From Gorsachius magnificus (taxonomy: Eukaryota > Chordata > Aves > Pelecaniformes > Ardeidae): DNA of 64,000 bases. This document shows positions 10,799-22,681 of this stretch, piece by piece (the stretch's first letter is position 1; every line of letters starts with the position of its first letter). The DNA lies in NCBI GenBank assembly GCA_034008185.1, contig CM067081.1, positions 6,323,821-6,387,820 on the forward strand. Reading direction: 5' to 3'. A model generated the notes under the pieces. The model did no database searches and was not told the origin of the DNA. It saw nothing but the letters and a program-made list of their open reading frames with translations. A program made the position numbers and the translations under genes.

Positions 10799-13700
10799 AT
10801 GAGTGCAGAGGATAGTCAAGAGTGAGACATCCCTGCATGGCAAGCCTTGAAAGTCTTGCTTGAATGCACAATACCAATCATTTATTTTCATTCTCTTCCA
10901 GTTGAAATTAGGATAGTTAGCACAACGTGAAATCAGAAGGTCAACTTCTACTAGTGGTAAACCTGGAAGCAGCTCCCCCATCACAAACACTGCAGGGTAT
11001 TATCTTAATCTTTAGCAATTAGTCATCAGATAATATGCAGATAATTTATATAGTGTCTGTCACACTGTGACCCTTTTCTCAAAGAAAAAAAGCTCACATG
11101 CTGTCAGCTCTGGCTTCCTTAGCCCTTAGAAATCTGGCTAGTTTCCATGTCCAACACAGAAGAGCACAGGGACTATGCTAGACTTTAGTTTTTTCTAATA
11201 TGGGGTAAATTTACTCCATACTCCATCCAGTATGCTCCACTCAAAAAATGTGCACTGTTTGGCTAATGTTGGCTGCCTTTATGTTCTCCTCTTTCAAAGC
11301 CCTAGAATTTATTATGCTGCAGGCTCTAACTATTCTTACTGCATGGTCAGTGAGGTGCCTTTATCTCTCTCTTTTTACAGATGAACATTCGAGTTTAGAG
11401 GTTTTAATGAAAAATGTCTAAATGTATCAACCTTCTTGGATTACCAGCTGCCATTTATGTATTTATTTTTTCAGCAAATGTAACCTTTTTGCACTATGAC
11501 TTCTGTTCTGAGAATTATTCCAACCACCTCTAGATGCAGTTGTGAGTACACCACCAGCATAGACCCAGAATATCAGACTGGGCACCTGGAAAAGGAAAAC
11601 TGTCCTTGCAATAGCAAACTGAGTTTGGTTTAAAAATTTTAGCAGTAACCCATGGAAGATTCAGTTAGGAACCAAAAGTGGCACTTTAGATTGTAATCTC
11701 TCTTTCTACTCTTCTCCATTCTCTATGTATCTTTTAACTTCTGGATGAATAAAGCTTGGATTTTGTAAAGAATAGGCTTGTCTGATCACCTTGGATCATC
11801 TACAGATCAGACATAGCCTGTAAACCAAGTGGTGCTAGGACAGGGCAAAAGAAAGGGGAGAAATTATCTCATAATGCAAACACCCAGTGGGTCTGAAAAA
11901 GAGTACTCAGTTAAATATTCAAGTTACAAAGAGTTATCAAATCCTCACCTATCAGCTCTGTGCCTGTGAAATCTTGCCAAATGAGATGTAACATGACTGT
12001 CCTTTTTCATCACAACCTGGGCCAAACTGAATTACTTCACATTTGTCAGGGGTTAACGTTGAATGCTCAGACTGTGGCAACAGGTAAACAGATATATGGC
12101 AACCCATTAAGATGATTGGGACACCCTTACTTGAGCACGTGTCTAATTTGATTACACAAGAAATCTTAGGTATTGCATGTCTTTGCTTTGGAGAATTTGG
12201 TGTTTTTCTGAATTGACAAAAATATATATTGTACGTACACACACTCATTTTATTACTGCTGATCAAATGGCAGCACTTATGAGAAGCAAAGCAAATCAAA
12301 TGCAATTTGAGAACTCATCTATTTATACTCCACTCAAGCCAAATCAGCCTGTTGAGAATTGCAGTGATTGTATGGATAATTAGCATTGTGATTGTTATAT
12401 TTGTTTCTTTATGAGACTTTAATGTGTTATTTGTTTCTCCCCCTCTTCTTCTTTCCCTCTTGATATTTTAATATGAATTATTTAGTCAGAAATACTTTAG
12501 TGAATCTGTGAGAGTAAATGAATTGTAAACTATCCACCCACATTGTCCCTTTGCCTGTATTATTAGCTATGACTGTATTCGTTAATACAGATTGTTTCTC
12601 TGTGAAGAATGACTGACGTTGCAGTACCATATGTAGACACAGAAAAGGTTTTAGTGCAGTGTAGAAGGTGGATCCAACCCCAGAGGAGCTTCTAGAGAAA
12701 AGTATAAAGCCAAGGCATATCAAGTAACTGTGCATGTCACACAAGATTCTCAGCAGCAACATTTTGTGTTTTTCTTTCAGAGCTTCTGATGTTAACGTCA
12801 TTTCAGTCAGGAAGAATTTGGATGGCTTATCCTCTTGACTCACTGCAAAAGAACTAGTTCATCATGTGAAAAGTCTTCGCCTCCCCCAAACATCTTTCCA
12901 TAGTTCAAAAGTTGTTAAGCAATTTTTCTTAATATTTTTACAAAGACAATTTAATTATAGGATGATATCAGACAAGTGTATAACTTTCAGGAAAGTATGA
13001 GAACATAAAAACAGAGAGTTCTAGGAAAATTTGTTTCCAAGAGAGCCAAAGAACTCTGATTTTGCACTGTGAAACCCACGCATTCTTCCCTACTTCTGTT
13101 CTGGAGTATGGTTGAAGCATAAGGATGCATAAGTGAGGCAATAGCACAAATGTTAATTTGGTCAGATATTTCTTTTTCATGTTGAATGAGCTTGTCTGGC
13201 TACTATTATTTCAATTTAGCAAAGGTTTTAAGTATAAGCTCAATTACAAGACTGAATTTAAGTTCCATTTTACAGGTCTCCAGCATGCTCTGTATTTAAA
13301 TCTATCTGTAGAAAGATAGGAAAAATGACCTTGACTTTAAGCATATTCTTACATCTTATCAATTGAGATAAAACCTGGGACTAAGTTCATATGTTGTTAG
13401 GGTCAGTGATGCTCCTTTTCAGACAAAAACCTACTGAGAAGGAATGGATTGCAGAGACTTGGGTTCTGGCCACTTCTGAAAGCTCAGACACATTTACGTA
13501 ATGTAATGCTTGCTCTTTGTTGAAAATTCGTCACAGCTGTTTTAAAATGTGTGAAAGTACCTGAAGAACTTATGTCTACTCCCACAAACATAAGTAAATG
13601 ATGCAGTCCCCATTGGATTTGAATTACTTTGTTCTATCTTGACAAGATTATTAGCTGACAGGAAAATTTATAAGCTTAAAATTAATCTTTTTATCCCCCT

Positions 13701-15982
13701 GCCCCTAAGTTTTTTGAGGTTCATGACATTATATTGCATTATGAATCTTGCAATACTGAAAGAAGTCTGGAAGAAGCAAGCATCTTATGGTATGGAATAT
13801 TTATGTTCCTTCAGTACCAACTCTTACAAACTAACTTTTGGTGGTGGATATTATAAAAATATCAAAATGAAGAGTTGCTATCTGTTGCATGCTTAAAAAA
13901 AAATTAAATCTATGGCAGCAATAAAACCAATATAAAAGTAACAACATGAAGAAAAAAACCCCATATTTTTCACATATTCACATTGTAGTTTAAAGGTCTA
14001 ACCATTCTGTTGCACAATTAACCTCTGGCTATACAAAGACCACCAATAGATTCACATTGCAACATGGCAACAGCAACGTTACATGGGTTTGTTCAGAAGA
14101 GGGATGTTCCTTTCCAGGATCATACAGAAAAAAAAAAAAAGAACTGATGAAATGCATAAATTATGAAATTCCACTCCCCTGGAAAAAAAAAAAAGGCAAA
14201 ACCCCAACAACCAACAATAAAACAAATGGTTCTTTGTCAAAGGCAAAGCAAGATATAGAGGTTGACTGAAGAAATAATTAATAAAAGTCTGAAAAGCAAA
14301 CATAAATATAAACAAGTCTCCTAATTCAAACAGAGTTTGTATCCTAAAAGAGAGAAAAGACTCTGTAGGAACTTGGCAGTTTATCTTTGTAGGAGCTGTT
14401 CATATCTTACAGTCAAAGCAAACAATGTAGAAGCCTAAGAGAGGAACTCAGAGGGTTTGAGCTCTGCTATAATCAGCCCTGCCGAGCCCTATGCATGGCT
14501 CATTCAGCTCATTTTCACTTCCACAGATAATCTCTGATGCTTCTAGTCACTACTCCAAATGTTCCTCTTTTTATTTTTTCCACATGATCACATAAATAGT
14601 ACTATTCACAGGAGTTCAGTTAAATAAACAAAATGCTCACAGCACTGACATCTAAAACAGTTTTCATTGAGGATGCTGCTACAGGGTCCCATAACACCTC
14701 ATGTATAGTAACAGCTTTGTAATGGTTTGAGAACTATTCTCTGTTCTGCTATTGACCCTGAAAATTATTCTAGCTCCTCGATACCTGCAGCTTCACACCA
14801 TGTGGAGATTTAATGGTGGTCATTCTTGGCCAAAAACATAAATGTGCCCCTCATTACAAGTCTTTCTCCTTTTTATTTCTTTCCTGTTTGCACCACCACT
14901 GTTTTTTCTTTCTGATGTTACCACTCTTCTTGTGGCCTTTAAATGTAATGGGTCTGACTGCAGCAAGAAAACTTGATGCATAAGTATATCAAAAGAGCTA
15001 ATCACTGCCTTGGCACAGAAGCCTACTGACCCATCAATCTACCAATCTGGAATGAAAGGACTGCATTTTCTGTAGCCATGCAATTTCATTGCTATGTTCC
15101 TTAATAGCCAGCTATACAGTACCATAAAAATGCAGTCCAATGAATTTTGGTGAAATGCACTGCAATGGGGCCAATAATCATATGAATTCTAAGTACTTAG
15201 TAGGTAATATTTATTTGATTTTTACAGCAAGGAAACAGGGGAAAAAAATTACAGAAGCCAGAAAAATGTAAAGGAGATTTTCATGTCATGTTTTCATGTT
15301 TCATCAATCACGTAGAGATAAAATGTAAATTCCCTTTAATGCGGAAAAAGTCTGAACATAACAAACATTATTCTGTCACCTCATCCTAACTGCAGTAATT
15401 ATTCTTAAAATGTTTTTTGACTATCATATCTTAGTTTATGTCAAACTTTTAAGATGCAGATAGAATTTCTGTTTATGTTAAACTGAAAACATCAGAAATC
15501 TCTTTTGTAGTTCTCACCCCCACAACTACAGAAAGCTTTGATCCTACAAGCTTTTGTTCATGTAAGTGCACAGAGTACCTTTATCATGACCAAATATTGG
15601 ACTAAAACCTCCAAAGCAGAAAGCAGGAGCCTCTTCAGTGTGACTGATGTAATAAATGTCCAGAGTCACAGGAGGAGAGCTAAAACAATGCCGAAACCTC
15701 AGCAATTACTGTCTGCTGCCTTATGAAATCCACTGGTAAGCTGAGCGAGAATGAATCAACTCAAAATGCTTAGGAGATGACAGCATCTCCTATGTGCTCT
15801 GTCATCTCTGGATTCACAACCACTGGGTTTCCCTTGGAGACAGGAATATAAACCAGTCCTTCCTTACAGATCGTATCTGGAAGATAGGAAGGTAGCCATC
15901 TTACCTAAACTGGTAGTCAGCAGGCCACCTAGGTTGCATATCTAATGCATGTCTATTAGCTAGATTATTCTAAAATAATTCT
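10799..15982. other. Unique AT-rich DNA, no gene seen
   Basis: No recognised repeat family and no supported coding region. Open stretches of 117 and 121 codons on the minus strand (11952-12305, 12478-12843) show no domain or codon bias and are probably chance. Short A tracts occur near 14.13 and 14.18 kb. Confidence 0.5.
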
Positions 15983-17152
15983 TAGAATCATAGCATATTT
16001 TGGGTTGGAAGGGACCCCTAGAGGTCACCCAGCCCAATCCCCCTGCAGTGAGCAGGGACACCTTTAACCAGATCAGGTTGCTCACAGCCCCATCCAACCT
16101 GACCTTGAATGTTTCCAGGGATGGGGCCTCCGCCATCTTTCTGGACAACTTGTGCCAGTGTTTCGCTAGCCTCATTGTAAAGAATTTCTTCTTTGTATCT
16201 AGTCTAAATCTACCCTGTTTTAATTTAAAACCATTGCCCCTTGTCCTATTGGAACAGGCCCAGCTAAAAAGATTGTCCCCATCTTTCCTATAGGCTCCCT
16301 TTAATTATTGAAAGGCCACAATAAGGTCTCCCCACAGCCTTCTCTCCTCCAGGTTGAACAACCCCAACTCTCGCAACCTCATAGGAGAGATGGTCCAGTC
16401 CTCTGATCATTTTCACAGCCCTCTTCTGAACCTGCTCTGACAGGTCCATGTCTTGTGCTGGGGACTCCAAAGCTGGTTGCAGGACTCCAGGTGAGGTCTC
16501 ACCAGAGCAGAGGAGAGGGGGAGAATCACTTGCTGGCCACACTTCTTTTGATGTTTCCCTTCTTCCAGTCCTCAGGGAGTTTACCTGACTGCCATGACTT
16601 TTCAAATATCATGGAGAGGGGCTTGGCAACTCCATCAGCCAATTCCCTCAGGACTCTGGGATGCATCTCATTAGGTCCTATAGAGTTATGTATGTTCAGG
16701 TTCCTCAGGTGGTCATGAACCTGGTCTTCTCTTACAGTGGGAGGGCCTTTAGCCGCCTGGTCCCATTCTTGTGGTCCATCAAATCAGGAGGGGTGAAGAG
16801 AAAGGTTACCAGTGAATACTAATGCAAAATTTGTTGAGTACCTCAGCCTTCTCTTTGTATGTTGATACTAAGTCACCATTCTTGTTCATCAGTGGGGTAT
16901 GCTTTCTTTAACCTTCCTTTTCTGGCTGATATACCTGTAGAAGCCTTTCTTGTTATTCTTTGGATCCCTTGCCAAGCTTAGCTCCAGCTGTGCCTTGGCC
17001 TTCCTGACCCCATCCCTACAAAACTGGGCAGCAATGCTATCCTCTTCCAGGATACCTGTCCCTGCTTCCACTGCCTGTGCAGTTCCTCGGTTCCCCCTTG
17101 CCTATTTCTTACACCTAGGGATTGAGAGCTCTTGGTTCTGTGGATCACATCC

Positions 17153-18073
17153 TTAAAGATCTGCCAGCTCTGTTCTGTTCCCCTGTCCCTCAGGACCATT
17201 TCCCAGGGGGTTCGTCTGACACTCCTTGAAGAGCTGGAAGTTTGCTTTCCTAAAATTTGGGGTTCTGAATAGACTCCTTACTTTTCCTATATCCCTCAGG
17301 AGTGTGAACTCCACCAATGCATGATCACTGCAGCCCAGGCTGCCTCCGATCTTGACATCTCCGATGAGCTCACTTTCATTGGTGACCACCAGGTCCAGTA
17401 TTGCATCTCCTTGTGTAGGAGTGTCTATTACCTGGCTTAAGAAGTTATCCTCAATGAATTCTAGGAATCTCCTGGATTGCCTACAGCTTCATGTGCTACT
17501 TTTCCAGCAGATGCCAGGGTGGTTGAAATGCCCCAGTAGGATGTAAGCCTGAGAATGCAAAGCCTCCTGGAGCTGGAGGAAGAAGGTTTTGTCAGCAGGC
17601 TCCCCTTGATCATTCAGTCTGTAGTAGATACCAACCACTAGGTTCCCTTTGTTGCCTCTGTCTCTGACTCTTACCCATAAGCTTTCTACCTGCTCGCAGT
17701 TATTCTTCAGGGACAGCTCTTCACACTGTAGCGATTTCTTGATGTAGAGGGCAATGCCTCTGCTGCTCCTTCCCTGTCTGTCCCTTCTGAACAGCCTGTA
17801 GCCATTGATAGCCACATTCCAGTCATGGGATTCATCCAACCAAGTTTCTGTAATGGCAATCAGATCATAGCTTTCTAGCAGCACAGTAGCTTCCAACTCC
17901 TCCTGTTTGTTTCCCACGCAGTGTGCGTTCATGTAGAGGTATTTCATGTGGGTTGTTGGCCGTGTCCCCTTCTTAGTGGAACACCCCTTGTTTCCCTTGA
18001 GGTGTTTCACGGAAGTTTCCTTGTTGACTTGTACTATCTCAGGAGCCCCCAGCTCATCTCTGCAAAACTTCAA
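17153..18073 (-). pseudogene. CR1 ORF2 endonuclease domain, degenerate
   Basis: Apurinic/apyrimidinic-type endonuclease that in active CR1 nicks target DNA to prime reverse transcription. A 194-codon open stretch (17489-18073) shows YLYMNAHCVGNK near residues 45-56, the catalytic ITETWLDE at 74-81 (Glu76), GYRLFRRDRQGRSSRG at 91-106 and ILLGHFNHPGICW at 178-190. The last should read GDFN: the catalytic aspartate is histidine (residue 182). After a frame break the domain resumes at 17153-17389, where GCSDHALVEF keeps the SDH active-site motif. Met1 was taken from the open frame and lies close to the natural ORF2 start. The changed Asp and broken frame argue against activity. Confidence 0.85.
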
Positions 18074-18210
18074 CTATGCTGCAGTGTCCCCAGCATGTCT
18101 CTGGTCAATAGGTTGAGGGCTCACGCTAGCACGCCCTCCCTCTAACCATTGTGTATCACCTCACAGCTTGTCACAGGCAAGCCTGATACATTTCCCCTCC
18201 CCCTTTCCAT

Positions 18211-18430
18211 CTAGTTTAAAGCCCTGTCAATGAGCCCTGCAAGCTCCTGGGCAAAGACCCTCTTTCCCCTTTGAGAAAGGTGGCTCCCGTGTGATACCAG
18301 CAAGCCTGGTGCCATATAGGCCATCCCATTGTCAAAAAAACCAAAGTTGTGATAGTGATACCAGCCATGGAGCCATGTATTATTAGATTGAGTCTGTCTG
18401 TTCCTTCCAACATCACTGCCCACAGCTGGA
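18211..18430 (-). pseudogene. CR1 ORF1 C-terminal esterase remnant
   Basis: A 70-codon stretch reads NTWLHGW.., FGFFDNGMAY, APGLL and HLSQRGKRVFAQELAGLIDRALN-like segments. This is the C-terminal end of the SGNH-hydrolase (esterase-like) domain found in ORF1 of bird and turtle CR1. The catalytic block normally containing Asp-x-x-His before LSQRGK reads S-H-G-S-H here, so the aspartate is absent. It lies directly upstream of ORF2 in the same strand order as an intact CR1. Everything further 5' is missing. Confidence 0.75.
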
Positions 18431-18720
18431 ACGAGGGAGGAAAAATAATTCCTGACCTAGCCACCCTCTACAGTTTTTTTGTTTTGGAAGAAGTAATTAT
18501 TCCATGAGAGAAAGAAGAATAGAGAAATCCAGGAAATATAGGATATTTGTAGTTTTATATGAAGTATTTACTGAACCTGAACTGACCTCTAGATCTCTTT
18601 CCTATATGCTACACCTAAAAGTCTATAGAATTAGTTACACTGTCACCTTTTCTCTCTTCCTAGACATGAATATTTACTGCTCAGCTCTGGCAATATTTTC
18701 ATTTGGAAGGAATGATCAAT

Positions 18721-18829
18721 CATAGAATCATAGAATCATAGATTCACTTTGGTTGGAAAAGACCTTTAAGATCATCGAGTCCAACCTTTAACCTAACCCT
18801 GCCATCCCACCACTAAACCATGTCCCTAA
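18721..18829 (-). mobile_element. CR1 3'-end fragment
   Basis: Only the last ~110 bp of a CR1 3' UTR. On the minus strand it carries the ..GATCTTAAAGGTCTTTTCCAA.. segment and three ATTCTATG-type repeats. The UTR matches the 41.7- and 50.6-kb copies, so it is that subfamily. It is severely 5'-truncated, as is common for CR1. Confidence 0.85.
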
Positions 18830-19164
18830 TCCAAATATCAGAATACTGAGTAAACTACTGGTTAAAACATTTACCTGGCTGATAGCAGATACAGACACAA
18901 ATACCTCAGGTGGAACTAAAAACTGTTTCTCCAGTGGCTCAGGTGAATTTCCAGTCTCTAGGACACTGAATGATGGGTATGAGAAAGGCTCTGCTTGTGA
19001 TTTACAGGGTTCAATCCAGAAGATGCACCATGATGCCAGCTGCTTTGCATCCTCTAAGTGCAACAGCTGAAGAAATACCCACTGTATAAATGCCCAGAGA
19101 ACACCAACCAGGCTTCTCAGTGTTGGTGTAAGCATTAGACATCTCAGGGCATGCCCCAACCGGA
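18830..19164. other. Spacer between two opposed CR1 pieces
   Basis: About 330 bases of ordinary sequence separate a minus-strand CR1 tail from a plus-strand one. No gene or repeat was recognised. Confidence 0.5.
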
Positions 19165-19645
19165 CCTATACAAAAAAAGATGTGGACAGGCTGGAGGGGT
19201 TCCAGAGAAGGGCCACCAAGATGATCCAAGGCCTGGGAAGCCTGCCATATGAGGACAGACTGAGAGAAGTGGGTTTGTTCAGCCTAGAGAAAAGGAAGCT
19301 CAGAGGGGATCTCATCACCATTTACCAGTACCTATGGGGTAGCTACAGAGAAGATGGAGACTCCCTTTTAACAAGGAGTGACATGGAGAGGACAAGGGGG
19401 AATGGACACAAGTTGCTCTTGGGGAGATTCTGATTAGAAATGAGAGGGAAATTTTTTCACAATGAGAACAGTCAACCATTGGAATAATCTCCCCAGGGAA
19501 GGGGTTGACTCCGCCACATTGGGCACTTTTAAGACTCAGCTGGACAGGGTGCTGGGCCATCTTGTCTACATTGTGCTCTTGGCTAGAAAAGTTGGAGCAG
19601 ATGATCCTTGAGGTCCCTTCCAACCTAGGATTCTATGATTCTATA
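19165..19645 (+). mobile_element. CR1 LINE 3' portion, distinct subfamily
   Basis: It starts in the RT C-terminal region ([18 protein letters not shown].., LFSLEKRKLRGDL..) and ends with ATTCTATGATTCTAT. An 83-codon open frame at 19182-19433 covers part of the ORF2 tail. The distal coding and UTR sequence (..GGGTTGACTCCGCCACATTGG.., ..CTTGAGGTCCCTTCC..) differs from both main CR1 types in this window, marking a third subfamily. 5'-truncated and inactive. Confidence 0.88.
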
Positions 19646-20903
19646 GGAAGCCAAGGAGACTGACTGGTAAAGATATATCTCCCTGGAGACACTCCCTGCT
19701 TCCAGTTTTAGAGTCTGGGAATGGGGGAGGACCAAAATTTTGTCTTTGTTATCCATGAGTACAGGTAGGCAAGACGCTGCCATCTTATGGTGCTAACAAA
19801 CCTCAGTTCTGTAGCTAATAGTAGAGTCTGAGCACCTAGATGGAAGGATATGCCTTGGCTGGATGACACGTTACGTGTGGCGTGGGTCAGCCAAGTCTGT
19901 GGTCTTCTCCTGAGGTCTGCGACCATGAAGTAGAGATGCTCAACTGATGTTTCCTGCCTCAATTATAGAAAAAAATGATACAAAATTATATAGGAAACTG
20001 TATGACTCCATAGCTATTTGAGGAGTTCCACTAATTTTCATGTAGCTTCTCACAGCAGTAGGAATGAAAGCTCTGAACTGTGAATTTTCAAACCCACCCC
20101 CTATCTTCACAAAAAAACTTGAATTAAAATTGCAAAAGGCTGGACACCTGTTCACCTTGAAATTTAGATCACAGCTATCAAATTTAATGGGAATATTCCT
20201 ATTGTTTTCAACAATTCACTTAGGACTTAAAGGTTCTTTGAGCAATTGTACCTCTAATATATCCATAACAGTAACTTCAAAAGAGTCTTAGTCATGATTA
20301 TCAATTTTTGTTGAGGAAAAAACAAAAGCCTGCATGGACTAAAAGATAAACCTTCTTGGAGCTGTATTATCTTTTTGACATTATCATTGATTTGAATCAA
20401 ACAGCAAGAGACATTTGCATTTCCCTAATAGTGATATGTTCCATTCACTTGAAAAGGGAAAATTTGGGCTTACTTTAAAAAAAAAAAAAAAGGAAAGAGA
20501 GAATTACTAGCTTTAATTGTCACAACTTTGATGTGGTGCTTATTATAACAGAGATTCCTTAACAATTTGAATTAGAGGAGGGACAGCAGTAAGTATGCCT
20601 TCTAACACTAATGACAAATAATTACGTGCTTCCTCTTAGCTCAATTAATATGAATAAGAATGTAAAGATTGCTAAAGTGTCTTTTTGAAATCATTACCCT
20701 GATTAGCATACCATTAGTTCACACACAACTTGAAAAATAAAATAAGCATAAATGCTTGGTCAAAAAAAGCGCCTACATTTCTGCATAATAATGAAAGAAA
20801 TAATTGACAGCTGCAGCAGTCAGGTTTATTTGCTAAATGCAGATTATAAAACTCACATGACCTTAGATACTTTGTCTGCAGTAGTCTTGTAGTCTTTTAT
20901 CAT
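19646..20903. other. Unique DNA; possible conserved non-coding part
   Basis: No gene or named repeat; an A15 tract lies at 20477-20491. The part from about 20560 to 20880 is even-textured, low in simple repeats and contains TAATTACG, TAATTGACAG and AATTAATATG, sites of the homeodomain type. That is only suggestive of a conserved enhancer. Confidence 0.4.
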
Positions 20904-21502
20904 TGTGCTGGTTTTGGCTGGGATAGAGTTAATGTTCTTCACAGTAGCTGGTATGGGCCTATGTTTTGGATTTGTGCTGAGAACAGCATTGATAACACAG
21001 GGATGTTTTAGCTATTGCTGAGCAGGGCTTACACAGAATCAAGGCTTTTTCTGCTTCTCACACCACCCCACCAGCGAGGAGCCTGGGGGTGCACAAGAAG
21101 TTGGGAGGGAGGAAAGACAGCTCAGACAGCTGACCCCAACTGACCAAAGGGACATTCCATACCATACAATAATATGCTCAGCATAAAAAGCCAGGGGAAG
21201 AGGAAGGAAGGGGGGACATTCGGAGTTATGTCGTTTTGTCTTCCCAAGTCACCATTATGCATGATGGAGCCCTGCTTTCCTGGAGATGGCTGAACACCCA
21301 CCTGCCCATGGGAAGCAGGGAATGAATTCCTTGCTTTGCTTTGCTTGCATGTGTGGCTTTTGCTTTACCTATTGAACTGTCTTTATCTCAACCCATGAGT
21401 TTTCTCACTTTTACTCTTCCAATTCTCTCCCCAGTCCTGCCAGGGGGGAGTGAGTGAGTGGCTGTGTGGTGCTTAATTGCCAGCCGGGGTTAAACTACAA
21501 CA
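20904..21502 (+). mobile_element. Solo LTR, ERVL-like
   Basis: A 599-bp LTR opens TGTGCTGGTTTTGGCTGGGA and closes with a GTTAAACTACAACA-type end, giving the TG..CA termini. The flanks ATCAT and ATTGT differ by two transitions and could be a decayed 5-bp target duplication. A TATA-like CATAAAAAG lies at 21182-21190. The position equivalent to the ATTAAA of the 36.7-kb LTR reads ATTGAA (21371-21376), so the poly-A signal is damaged. No internal retroviral sequence is present. It shares both ends with the 36.7-kb LTR but has a different central part, so it is a separate subfamily. Confidence 0.88.
21182..21190 (+). promoter_or_regulatory. TATA-like box in the solo LTR
   Basis: The sequence around CATAAAAAG sits about 280 bases into the LTR, just after GCTCAG, at the usual place of a U3 promoter. 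Whether it is used is unknown. Confidence 0.4.
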
Positions 21503-21558
21503 ATTGTGCAAAAATTTTCACTCAGAAAAACCTTATGAATATCAGAAACAAAATGTTA

Positions 21559-21607
21559 TAGAGTCATAGAATCATAGAATGGTTTGGGTTGAAAGGGACC
21601 TTTAGGC
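21559..21607 (-). mobile_element. Minimal CR1 3' tail
   Basis: Only about 50 bases remain: two ATTCTATGA-type repeats and the CCAACCCAAACC-like segment on the minus strand, typical of the 60.7-kb subfamily. It lies 57 bases after the solo LTR. Confidence 0.75.
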
Positions 21608-22548
21608 TTGGATGAAAAACCTCGGAGATTGTGTTGGTCTTGTTGTTATATGAGGTGGACAATACTTAGTGTAATGATGCACTGATTGCCAGCTGAAAGC
21701 TACATGTACTGTTATAACAGAGGTCAAAGATTGTTTAGTTTCTAGAAAAAAAAATTTCAGTAGTAAAATATGTGCTCAAAAGAAGGTGAAATGAATGGCT
21801 GTGAAGATAAAATTAATATAATCGAAATGTAGCTCAGTTGGTTGCAAAAATGTAGCCCAGTTGGTTTCCCTTCTTCATAAAACTGAAAATTGCTCCTATG
21901 ATTTGTTTACTATGTTTTCCAGAACTAAATGTCTGCATTCAGCAATGCATGATTCACTGTGCATTTAAATAGATAAACTCTATGAACCACTAGAGATTAG
22001 TTCAGGGTCTGTTGAACAGAACATAGTTGTTAAACAATGTTTTGAACAGGAACTTGGATGTATTTCTTTGAAATACACCTTTTGCTCTTGGTGAAATTTG
22101 AAGCCTATTTTTCTCCTGCTGACTAACTAATTATCCTTTTCTGATTTTGTCAACAAATCAACTTAATAATAGGCTCAGCTGTTTGCCAAACCAAGGATGT
22201 GGTTCAAAAAAGTCTCTTAAATGATGCTCAACTTGGAACATGTGACTAATAAGGATTTTAAACATTTTTTTTATGAGAAAATAAATTCAGTAGGTAAGAT
22301 AAAGCGCATGAAATTTTGCATGAAAGCAGAGAAGGTTGAATTTTATCTCAGAGAAAATAAACAACATGTGCCTAAGATATAGACAGGGACAGTCTCATGT
22401 TTTCCTTTGATGAAATTGGAGGAAGTAATGACAAAAGAAACAGTCAAATGTGCCCTTCACATTGGTTTTGCTGAATTATGAAAGTATTGATGTGCTAACA
22501 TGCTAAACCTGTTCTCAGGACCTTTGCTTCCAGTCAGTGTGATTAATT
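21608..22548. other. Unique AT-rich DNA
   Basis: Nothing beyond a short local duplication (GTAGCTCAGTTGGTTGC / GTAGCCCAGTTGGTTTC near 21830-21866) was seen. No gene. Confidence 0.5.
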
Positions 22549-22680
22549 TCATAGAACCACTTGAGTTGAGAGACATCCCCAGAGGTCATCTAGTTCAAAT
22601 TCATGCCCAAAGTAAGTCCATTTAGGGTTGCTCAGGACCTTGTCCAAACTAATTCAGGATATCCTTCAAGGAAGGAGATG
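22549..22680 (-). mobile_element. Old CR1 3'-end fragment
   Basis: Diverged CR1 tail on the minus strand. It keeps the ..GATGACCTCTGG.., ..GGACAAGGTCCTGAGCAACC.. and ..CCTTGAAGGA.. equivalents but only one degraded terminal repeat. It abuts the younger CR1 that starts at 22682. Confidence 0.7.
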
Positions 22681-22681
22681 A

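Larger units (their letters stand above)
15983..18450 (-). mobile_element. Long CR1 LINE with RT core deleted
   Basis: This is the most complete CR1 in 5'-3' extent. On the minus strand, from 18450 down, it holds the C-terminus of ORF1, the start of ORF2 with the APE-type endonuclease, the linker (..ARDPKNNKKGFYRYI..), the first RT residues (..DWKKGNI), then directly the RT thumb (KRSVASK..), the ORF2 end and a 3' UTR ending in ATTCTA-type repeats at 15983. About 800 bp carrying RT motifs A, B and C are missing at 16547-16553 compared with the copy at 60.7 kb. The joint keeps the frame and sits on a shared CATC. Stops and frameshifts elsewhere show the copy is dead. Its 3' UTR matches the type of the 60.7-kb copy. 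Confidence 0.92.

Noticed and set aside
12478..12843. 121-codon minus-strand open frame
   Set aside because: No domain, AT-rich unbiased codons; treated as chance.
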